Source: Sorex araneus
Lineage: Eukaryota > Chordata > Mammalia > Eulipotyphla > Soricidae
DNA: 64,000 bases
Assembly: GCF_027595985.1 (NCBI RefSeq)
Contig: NC_073303.1
Span: forward strand, 26,669,347 to 26,733,346
Direction of reading: 5' to 3'
Shown: in pieces, positions 56,405-64,000 of the stretch
How positions within the stretch are numbered: the first letter of the stretch is position 1
Layout of the letters: each line of letters begins with the position of its first letter
Made by a program: the position numbers and the translations under genes
Notes under the pieces: generated by a model
What the model was told of the DNA's origin: nothing
What the model saw: the letters and a program-made list of their open reading frames with translations, nothing else
Database searches by the model: none

Positions 56405-57324
56405 AATCATATTTGAAATGAAGGGCACGGGGAGTTATTTGGTGTGAGTTGGCAACTCTTAGTTCGCCCCGAAGCACACTAAGGAAGGAACCTCATTTTT
56501 CTGTGTTCTGTGCAGGTTTTATGATGTTCTCACACTAGCAGCATTTGGTGTGAAAAAGCATTCGACTGATCATAGAGGCGCTTTTTCTGAATTTCTTTTT
56601 TTGAGCATTGGCTAATGAGCAGAAGATGAATGCAAATCGGTAATTACAGATTCAGTGGATGTTACCACTGGAGGCTAGGAAGAACTAGAAATTAATGAAA
56701 TGGGCCCGTTTTAATCTCGGTCAGTTCAGTGTAACAAGTATGTATTATGATTCTTCTGTGGGTACCGTCCTCTGTAACATGGAGTTTAAAAATAAACATC
56801 TCTTCTTGCCTGTAAGAGTTGAGTAATTTTTGATAGGATCTTGTAATTGAAAGGGATTTTTGCACCACAATATAATCTCAAGGGTGCTGTTCAACTTTCA
56901 GATTATATAATTGTGTTGGAAGGGAAGTAATTTGTTAGTTCCAGGAGAACTTTTATGTTCTCAATAGAAGTGCCAGAAACTGGAAGTATTAGCTGCCACA
57001 CATTGTGAGAATGTGAAATTCAAACTCAGTAGGACATGAGTTTGAACATTTTATTTTTTTTAAGTACTAATGGCTTTCACCAAGTTAAAATAGCTTATAG
57101 AATCTTATTAGCATTACTGTTGTTGTAACGTCAGTATAAATCGGGCCCTGACTTTTCAATTTAATTAGCTGTCAGATGACATACATACAAATATAAAGAA
57201 AAAGAGATGAACTATATTAGCAGCTAAAAGACCATGAAACAAGCCATATAACACTGCTTTTTAAGTCCCAGAAAGTTTTATTTATAGGCCAGCAGTGATA
57301 GCTGAAATAGCATCCAGGTTAGAG

Positions 57325-57425
57325 TGTGTGGCCATATTCAGCAAGTTTATTGGGCACTCCCTGAGTGTCAGGTTCTGTGATAGGTTATGAAAGACACAAG
57401 TAGGCAGCTTAAAACAGACCAGGAA
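57325..57425 (+). mobile_element. Ancient mammalian repeat fragment
   Basis: Agcaagtttattgggcactc, cctgagtgtcaggttctgtg, ataggttatgaaagaca, a widely shared old-repeat phrase. Family not assigned. Confidence 0.45.
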
Positions 57426-57796
57426 CTTAATGAAAAGAAGTTTCCTTTTCTCCAAACCTTTGGCTGCTTTTTCAGTTGGTGAAAAGAAATCACCAGCTGG
57501 AAAATCCCCTCACTTACAAATTTTGCTAATTGTTACTGGCGCTTTGGTAAGTGCCAATTGTTCAGTTTGGGGCATTGCTGTAGCATTTACTTGGTCCCTT
57601 CAACCTGCTCTACAGTCTTTCATTCCCCCCACTTTAGCCTACACAAATGTGTATTACTAACCAGGGTGTTCTCCCCCAAAACTGTTTATTTACGTCGGTT
57701 GCATTTACTCCTGTATCTGTTTAAGTTCATATTTATGTAAATATGACATCAATTAGTGAAATTTAAACCCCCAAAGAATGGTCTTATATGCATTTT

Positions 57797-57986
57797 CTTT
57801 TTCTTTTTTTTTTTTTTTTTTGCTTTTTGGGTCACACCCAGCGATGCTCAGGGGTTACTCCTGGCTTTGCACTCAGGAGTTACTCCTGGCGGTGCTTGGG
57901 GGACCATATGGGATGCCGGGGATCGAACCCGGGTCGGCCGAGTGCAAGGCAAACGCCCTACCCGCTGTGCTATCGCTCCGGCCCCA
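57797..57986 (-). mobile_element. SOR SINE with 17-bp duplication
   Basis: Full length, close to consensus. Perfect duplication ggtcttatatgcatttt at 57,780-57,796 and 57,987-58,003. Confidence 0.96.
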
Positions 57987-58369
57987 GGTCTTATATGCAT
58001 TTTAAATTCATTTTTAAATTATAGAATTAAACAATTATGCATAGCCAAACAAAATGAAGAAGACTGAGGAGGGAATTAATAGTTAAGTCTCCGATGGTTT
58101 TGCACACATTGTTTCGTGAATGTTTTCAGGTTTTTTCATCTTCTCTTCTGTCTCGTGAGCGCTCCTCACGCGGTGGTGCCTGCAGGCCACAGTGGGCCGG
58201 TGCTGGGGCGGAGGATGCTCCCCGCCGTGTACAGTGACCATATGGTGCTGGGGAAGGAAGCCAGGTTCCCACATGCAAAACAGATGCACTAACTTTTTGA
58301 ACTTTTTTTTTTTTCCTGACCCAGGTTTTTGTATTTTTTGTTTTGTGGGTTTTGTTTTGTTTTGTTCCC

Positions 58370-58535
58370 CCCCCCCCCCCCCCGCCATACCTGATGTTCA
58401 GGACGTACTCCTGGTTCTGTGTTCAGAAATCACTCCGGGCAGGTCTTGGGGTCCATATGTGGTGTCCAGGATCCATCGAACCCAGGTCGGCCACATGCAA
58501 GGTAGATTCCCTACCTGCTGTACTGTCTCTCCAGT
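58370..58535 (-). mobile_element. SOR-type SINE
   Basis: Gccatacctgatgttcagga to gtactgtctctccagt. Confidence 0.82.
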
Positions 58536-58690
58536 ACACACCCGGCAGTGCACAGGGGTTACTCCTGGCTCTGCACTCAGGAATTACTCCTGGCGGTGCT
58601 CAGGGGACCATATGGGATGCTGGGAATCAAACCCAGGTCGACCACGTGCAAGGCAAACGCCCTACTCACTGTGCGGTTGCTCCAGCCCCT
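58536..58690 (-). mobile_element. SOR SINE, abutting the previous copy
   Basis: Acacacccggcagtgcacag to gcggttgctccagcccct. The T-rich end is missing, so it probably joined by recombination or a truncated insertion. Confidence 0.9.
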
Positions 58691-58749
58691 ACATTGTATT
58701 TTTAATCTGCCATGTCTTCTAATTATTTTTTTCGTCAAAAAAGTTGATA

Positions 58750-58915
58750 GAGGAGCCGGAGCTGTAGTACAGTGGGTAGGGTGTTTGCCTTGCACGCAGC
58801 CAACCCAGGTTCGGATCATATACGGTCCATTGAGCACCAACAGGAGTGATCCCTGAGCACAGAGCCAGGAGTAAGCCCTGTGTACCACTGGGTGTGGCTC
58901 AAAAACAAAAAAAGA
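58750..58915 (+). mobile_element. SOR-type SINE
   Basis: Gagccggagctgtagtacag to ccactgggtgtggctcaaaa. The word after box B is deleted. Confidence 0.87.
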
Positions 58916-58921
58916 AGTCAG

Positions 58922-59435
58922 TAGAGGAGCCAGAGAGATAGTCCAAGAGATTAAGCACTGCAGCCTTGGGCCCCTGTGTTGAACTGCCAGATTCTTGGCC
59001 TGGTTGTCTGAGAATTACTGAGAGTGGCCCTATGGGCCCTTCGAGCGCCTCTTGGGAGGCCCTTGGAAAACACCCTTTAGTTTGAGGACTGAATCTTCTT
59101 GAGTAAGACTTACTGAACTGGAATATGTATTAATAAGTCCCCTCTTGGCCGTCCTGATATATTCCCAGTGCAGTGGTTCCTTCTTTATATATGCACCTGC
59201 TATGATGACAGGCAGTCGGGAGCACTAGGAGTAGTGCTTTACAGTTGTTCTGGGGGCCGTGGAGTAGCTCGGAAGTAGAGACTGATGAGTCACAAGTTCA
59301 ATCCCTAGCACCACCCTGCAGGCTCAAGTGTTATTCCAGTGCCTCTTCTGGTTGAGATCTCCAGTGCCACAACGAAGTGGGTCTGGCCACTGGACATCAC
59401 AACACAAAGGAAGGGGGAAGAACTGCCGAAATAAT
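58922..59435. other. Degraded old repeat material
   Basis: Contains a degraded SOR-like head at 58,925-58,965 (gagccagagagatagtccaa) and a tRNA-SINE-like phrase at 59,260-59,330. Nothing coding. Confidence 0.35.
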
Positions 59436-59437
59436 TG

Positions 59438-59605
59438 AGGGACCGTAGCAGTGGTCCAGTGGTCAGGTGCTTGCTTTGCACGTGGCCAATGTGGGTTCAA
59501 TCACCAGTACTCTATATGATGCCCCAAGCCCTGCCAAGAGTGATCCCTGAGAAATGGGAATAATTCCTGAGCACCACTAGGTGTGACCCAAAAACTTAAA
59601 CACAA
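59438..59605 (+). mobile_element. Old SOR-type SINE
   Basis: Gggaccgtagcagtggtcca, gctttgcacgtggccaatgt, gccaagagtgatccctga, gtgtgacccaaaaac. Confidence 0.82.
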
Positions 59606-59623
59606 AAGACGCCCAGAACTTTT

Positions 59624-59745
59624 TTGGGCCAGAGAGATCGTACAGAAGGTTAGGCCAGGTCCTGATTCCATCTTGGGCATCTCTGGGCCCTCCACAGAGC
59701 CAGGAATAGCCCCAACATCACTGCCAGGCGTGTCCCCAAAATATA
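59624..59745 (+). mobile_element. Old SOR-type SINE, shortened
   Basis: Gggccagagagatcgtacag, ccacagagccaggaatagcc. Confidence 0.75.
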
Positions 59746-59749
59746 ACAA

Positions 59750-60370
59750 ACAGAAAACAACCCACGAAACCTGTTTTTACATAGTGCTCTTTTGGGGTGT
59801 TCGTTTTTGCTGTTGTTGGGTATTCCACCAGACCCTCGGGTTCGGAGCTCTCTAGGCAGAGTTGGGAGATGACTGACGTTGGAGGCCCTTGGTGGGCAGA
59901 GACTCCGGTGGCCTGAGTGTTTGTCTCTATGAATGCCCCAGAGGATCGGGTGGAAGGACGTCATAGCAGACCACACCTTCCCCCAGGTGCCAGGTGCTGG
60001 AGGGGGGGGGGGCCGGCTCAGACGGCAGTCCCAGTGGTGCCAGTGGTGACGAAGGGCTTCCACGAGATCCCAGGGGCTGCGGCGTCTGTTTGCAGCGTCG
60101 TCTTGGCTGTTGTCCACTATCACGTTGCCTAAGATGGGGGCATTGTGGCAGTCACAGAACATTTCTGCTGCGGGGTGCGTGCGCCCCATCCTATGTGTTC
60201 CCTTGTGGCTGCCTACTGTCAGGCAGACATATCTCCCATTACCTGGTTTTCTGCCGACTTCCCCACATGTGAATTCCAGTTGGAACGCATACAGCAGTCT
60301 CTTACTCTTTTGCACTCCTCGTCTTAGTCTTAACTTTTTATACTTGGATGATTCTCATTTCTCAATTAAC
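59750..60370. other. Unique intronic sequence
   Basis: No repeat recognised. A long - strand open frame through here is not supported by a family match or splice signals. Confidence 0.35.
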
Positions 60371-60383
60371 AAAGTATTGTGTA

Positions 60384-60550
60384 GGGGCTGGAGCGATAGC
60401 ACAGCGCCTTGCACGCGGCCGACCCGGGTTCGATTCCCAGCATCCCATATGGTCCCCTGAGCACCACCAGGGGTAATTCCTGAGTGCAGAGCCAGGAGTA
60501 ACCCCTGTGCATTGCCAGGTGTGACCCAAAAAGCAAAAAAAAAAAAAAAA
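60384..60550 (+). mobile_element. SOR SINE lacking part of box A
   Basis: Head reads ctggagcgatagcacagc then gccttgcacg: about 13 bases (gggtagggcgttt) are missing. Otherwise close to consensus, with a long A-tail. Perfect duplication aaagtattgtgta at 60,371-60,383 and 60,551-60,563. Confidence 0.95.
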
Positions 60551-60629
60551 AAAGTATTGTGTACTGTGTGTGAAGCAGTCTGTATTTTTCTTTATAGCCT
60601 AGTACAAAAAGAGGAAGGGATTGTAACTT

Positions 60630-60825
60630 TCTTGGGGCCAGAGAGATAGCTAAGGGGGCTGAGTGAATGCTTTATACACGAGACACCCCAGTTCAGTTTC
60701 TAGCACCGAATGGCCACCTCCCCCCCCAACCTCCTGCTTACTCCCCCCAAAGCACCACATGGAGAGACCCCTGGAGCACAAAGCCAGCCTTGGGTGTTTC
60801 TGGTCACATCCCCTCCCCCCAACTT
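60630..60825 (+). mobile_element. Old SOR-type SINE
   Basis: Gggccagagagatagctaag, gagacaccccagttcagttt, ggagcacaaagccagccttg. Confidence 0.75.
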
Positions 60826-60854
60826 GAAGAAAAAATAATATTTATTCCTTCAGC

Positions 60855-60952
60855 ATGTATTTTTATTGTTTGTTTATGGTGTCAAGGATCAAACCCGGGT
60901 CCTCACACGTGCAGAACAAATGCTGTACGGCTGGGCCACATCCCTGGCCAAA
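60855..60952 (-). mobile_element. Different tRNA-like SINE fragment
   Basis: Gtcaaggatcaaacccgggt, cctcacacgtgcagaacaaa, tgctgtacggctgggccaca. The reversed box-B region and the gctgggccacatccctggcc end differ from SOR. Confidence 0.5.
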
Positions 60953-60954
60953 TG

Positions 60955-61128
60955 CACTCCTTTTTTTTGGACCACACCGAGGAATGTGCAGGGCTCCTTA
61001 CTGGCTCTGTGCTCAGGAATCACTCCTGATGTGGTTCAAGAAACCGCATATGGTGCTGAAGGATTGAACCTGGGTCTGCCATGTGCAAGACAAGCGCCTG
61101 CCTGCTGTGCTGTCTTGCTGCAACCCCA
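60955..61128 (-). mobile_element. SOR-type SINE
   Basis: Tttggaccacaccgaggaat to gtgctgtcttgctgcaaccc. Confidence 0.83.
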
Positions 61129-61137
61129 GGGCTGCAC

Positions 61138-61292
61138 TATTTTTGGTGGGGTGGGGGGCGCACCCTACGATGCTCCTGGCTCTAGTGCTCAGGAATTATT
61201 CCTGGCAGTGCTCAGGGGACCATTTGTGGTACCAGGGATTAAGTCAGAGTCAGCTGTGTGAAAGGCAAATGCCTTAACCCTGTGCTCTCTGG
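61138..61292 (-). mobile_element. SOR-type SINE
   Basis: Gcgcaccctacgatgctcct to taaccctgtgctctctgg. Confidence 0.82.
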
Positions 61293-61449
61293 TTTCTTGA
61301 TTTATTTTCTTGACTTATTTCTTTAATTCTGCCTTTAGTCCTTTGAGTCTTCTATTCTACAGGGATCCTCTACAGATAGCCAGTCAGCTATCTACTGGTA
61401 AAATAAGTCTGACTTTTGTTAGTTTGGGTTTTTTGGTTTTGTTTATTTT

Positions 61450-61545
61450 AAATTGGTGTCAGGGAGCAAATGCCAGGACTTCACACATCAGACATGCAAG
61501 ATCTATGTTCTGCCACTAAGCTACATTGCTGCTGTAGCTCCTGAA
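61450..61545 (-). mobile_element. Second copy of the different tRNA-like SINE
   Basis: Gtgtcagggagcaaatgcca, acttcacacatcagacatgc, tgccactaagctacattgct. Resembles 60,855-60,952 in layout. Confidence 0.42.
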
Positions 61546-61819
61546 ATGTGTATGATCTGTGTTTATGATTTACTCCCTATGTCAGGTGTGCTTAACTTTC
61601 ACCACATCATAAAAGTCTTTCATGAGCACCCTATAAAAATAGCACCAGTTCATGGTCACTGTGTATCTATCGCCTAATCTTTTTTCTTGGCAGCACAAAT
61701 CACTGCCAGGCTGTAGTGGAAATAAATGTAACTAATACATTTCCATTATTTATTGTCCTTATTTTTATTTCTGTATCTTTAGTGCTTAGACTATAATTGG
61801 TGTATCATGCTACTTGTTT

Positions 61820-61891
61820 TTTGTTTCTTTGCCACACCCAGCAGTACTCCGAGATCAGTCCTGGCGGGCTCAGGGGGACCGTACGCAATTG
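61820..61891 (-). mobile_element. SOR-type SINE, interrupted
   Basis: Tgccacacccagcagtactc, ctggcgggctcagggggacc. Cut off by the next copy. Confidence 0.78.
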
Positions 61892-61906
61892 CTGAATCTT
61901 TTCTTG

Positions 61907-62081
61907 TTTTTTTTTTTTTTCTTTTTGGGTCACACCCGGCAATGCACGGGGGTTACTCCTGGCTCTGCACTCAGGAATTACTTCTGGCGGTGCTCAGGGG
62001 ACCCTATGGGATGCTGGGAATTGAACCCGGGTTGGCCGAGTGCAAGGCAAACGCCCTACCCTCTGTGCTATCACTCCAGCC
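61907..62081 (-). mobile_element. SOR SINE with target-site duplication
   Basis: Full length. Perfect 15-bp duplication ctgaatcttttcttg at 61,892-61,906 and 62,082-62,096. Confidence 0.96.
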
Positions 62082-62107
62082 CTGAATCTTTTCTTGGTTT
62101 TTTGGTA

Positions 62108-62284
62108 TTTGGTGTTTTTCTTGGCCTTTGGGCCACACCCAGTGATGCTCAGGACTTGCTCCTGGCTGTGCACTCAGTAATCACTCCTGGCAGGCTCGGG
62201 GACCAGGTGAGATGCTGGGGGCCGCACATGGGTCAGTTGCGTGCAAGGCAAGTACCCGCCTGCTCTACTGTCACTCCAGCCCCA
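62108..62284 (-). mobile_element. SOR-type SINE
   Basis: Cctttgggccacacccagtg to ctactgtcactccagcccc. Confidence 0.88.
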
Positions 62285-62914
62285 ATAAGCCATTGTTTGT
62301 AATTTACAAACAATAACCAAAAAAAGGTACAAAAGGTATGGAGTGAGTTTCCTTCTGACATGTTTCCTAGCCATCCCATTCCCCACCCTGAGTTCCCCTG
62401 GAGTTGGAGACGGGGTCTTGGGAGTTCTGAGGACGGGGTGGGAGAGAGAGAGAGGGAAAGAAAGAACAGGGGTTAAGATCCTTAGCTTGCATATATTGCA
62501 AGGTGTGGTCCCATACCATTCTTTTTCTCCAAAAAGGAGAGAACAAAAGATATGTAAAACGCAGTAATATTCTCCATGTTCCCCTTGAATTTCAACCCAG
62601 GCCATTTGAATGCTTTTGGCTTTTCAGCACTTAGCTACTTTTATTGAGGTTTGCTTATCATCTGTTCCAGGGATTTTTCTAGAGAGGCTAACTGCTGGGA
62701 ACAGTGAGGATGTGTTCGTCGGATCAGTTCTTGTGAGATTTAGAACGTACTGTCAGGAGAGAATGTGCCGGGTATGGCAGCTGCATACTTGCTTAACTGT
62801 CCCCTCAGGACTAAGTCCTGAGTACCACTGGATGTGGCTCCAGAGCCAGATAAAAAAATGTAAATACAAAGAAGCATTTCTTTGTGTAATAGTTATATTT
62901 CTACCATATTTCCA

Positions 62915-63470
62915 TCACTGTATCACTGTCGTCCCGTTGCTCATTGATTTGTGGAGCGGGTGCCAGTAATATCTCCGTTCATCCCTGTCTCGTTCAGGGT
63001 CAGGGGAATGAAGCCCATTATTGTTACTGTCTTTGGCATGTTGGATACGTCACGGGTAGCTTGCCAGACTTTGGCCGTGTGCGGTTCTGCATCGTTCTCT
63101 TCTGGGAGCTTTGGGGTTTGTTTTTTGTTTTTGCTTTTTGGGTCACACCCGGCAATGCTCAGGGGTTACTCCTGGCTCTGCACTCAAGAATTACCCGTGG
63201 TGGTGTTCGGGGGACCATATGGGATGCTGGGAATCGAACCTGGGTCGGCCGCGTGCAAGGCAAATGCCCTCCCTGCTGTGCTGTCGCTCCAGCCCAAGGG
63301 AGCTTTGTTTTATAGTCTCTGGATCTTGGCTGTTGATGAGATTACATGGTGCCGAAATTTTGAAATGAGAAAGTCCAGTCTTTAGGTTTCTGGCAGTACT
63401 GGGCCAGCATTCCTGTGGGTGGCTGTGGTCAGAGCAGGGTGCCAGCTGCCCCTTGACCATCTACCCTACT
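62915..63470 (-). mobile_element. Composite element type D/B, split by a SOR
   Basis: Reversed: atcactgtatcactgtcgtc, gttgctcattgatttg, cattattgttactgtctttg, then beyond the SINE gttttatagtctctggatct and atggtgccgaaa, matching 50,300-50,757 in order. Confidence 0.77.
63114..63297 (-). mobile_element. SOR SINE nested in type D
   Basis: Full length, reversed. Perfect 10-bp duplication gggagctttg at 63,104-63,113 and 63,298-63,307. Confidence 0.95.
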
Positions 63471-63474
63471 TCCG

Positions 63475-63770
63475 GTGGCTGTAGTCTTTACCATGTCTGT
63501 TGTCCTTAACATTTATTGTAGCAGCTGAAATTTTGTTGCTTTTTAAGGTACAGTTGAGAAAATCAAAATATTTAGTGTATCCTTACACATTTCTCTCAAA
63601 AGTGGAAAGAAGGTAGAGAAAGGTTAGGTGTTTCAAGAAGAATGGTAGAGTTGACATTTCTTCATGGAACAGGACCTGTTCCTGTCTCTTTACACTGGAA
63701 ACGTATTAAATCTGTGTCCGAGAAGTCTGATGGTGTGAACAACTTCATAGAGTTTAAGCGTCTGTGTCCA
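63475..63770. other. Unique intronic sequence
   Basis: No feature recognised. Confidence 0.35.
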
Positions 63771-63774
63771 GGCC

Positions 63775-63990
63775 CAGTGCGGTGGTCGAGCTGTCCGGGG
63801 TGGTCAGAGTATGGGGCCTGGAGTCAGACACCCTGGGAAGGGGTCCAGTGCTGCCCTGAGGGGGCTGGAGATCTTGAACAAATCAGTTTGCCTCTCTCTA
63901 CCTCATTTTCTACAGGAAGTAGAGACAACAGTAGTACTTTCCAATTTGATTGCATTGCTGGAGGATTAATATTTAATCCTCATTTGATAC
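63775..63990 (+). mobile_element. MIR, nearly full length
   Basis: MIR order preserved: tatggggcctggagtcagac, accctggg, atcttgaacaaatcagtttg, cctctctctacctcattttc, gtagagacaacagtagtact, tgctggaggattaata. Confidence 0.88.
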
Positions 63991-64000
63991 ATAGAACACT

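Larger units (their letters stand above)
54978..64000 (+). other. NUDT3: NUDT3 intron 1 (5' part)
   Basis: Begins GTGAGC and continues past the right edge. I searched the visible frames for the conserved second exon (Nudix fold) and saw none. 56,410-57,780 and 62,290-62,910 are mostly unique AT-rich sequence. Confidence 0.85.

Noticed and set aside
55505-56428. 307-codon minus-strand frame
   Set aside because: CpG-island shadow running into a SOR copy; no family features.
59650-60315. 221-codon minus-strand frame in NUDT3 intron 1
   Set aside because: Mixed composition, but it starts and ends in SINE-like or unique sequence, no recognisable domain, and no supporting splice sites. Possibly chance.

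Overview
The window is nuclear DNA from a mammal, most likely a shrew (Soricidae; Sorex is my best guess, though the sequence alone does not separate genera). It is packed with tRNA-derived SINEs that I recognise as the shrew SOR family. It also holds MIR and L1 fragments of ordinary mammalian type, long simple repeats, and two vertebrate housekeeping gene starts with GT-AG introns. Almost all long open frames here are simple repeats or shadows of SINEs and are not genes.

Two protein-coding genes are certain, both on the + strand. RPS10 (ribosomal protein eS10) is complete: noncoding exon 1 near 24,595-24,636 and five coding exons between 24,970 and 29,251 that join in phase to 165 codons, with a poly(A) signal at 29,274. 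NUDT3 (diphosphoinositol polyphosphate phosphohydrolase 1) begins at 54,879. Only coding exon 1 (33 codons) is inside, and intron 1 runs off the right edge. The RPS10 then NUDT3 order and orientation matches human 6p21.31, where read-through RPS10-NUDT3 transcripts are known. In that synteny the next gene to the left should be PACSIN1 on the - strand. A GC-rich block at 3,500-4,210 with a good minus-strand splice donor at 3,753/3,754 is a plausible PACSIN1 first noncoding exon and promoter.

Layout: 1-4,700 holds a CT-rich tract, a 39-bp minisatellite, the putative PACSIN1 CpG island and a CA/CATA-rich tract. 4,700-24,400 is intergenic, with SINEs, microsatellites and an unexplained GC-rich block at 16.5-17.2 kb. 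24,400-29,300 is RPS10. 29,300-54,000 is intergenic, with SINEs, L1 fragments, LTR-like fragments and minisatellites. 54,150-56,150 is the NUDT3 CpG island and leader, including a GGC tract read as a short alanine-rich upstream ORF. 56,150-64,000 is NUDT3 intron 1.

The most interesting material is in the repeats and the NUDT3 leader. One SOR-type tRNA head is joined to at least two unrelated bodies: an A-tailed type A, and a type B ending in a short tandem repeat. Part of the type B body also occurs in a longer headless element (types C/D), one copy of which folds back on itself. The NUDT3 leader has a TISU/YY1-like start that opens a 49-codon ORF through the GGC repeat. I found no operon, CRISPR array, phage or other microbial system, and nothing that looks like a new multi-gene system.
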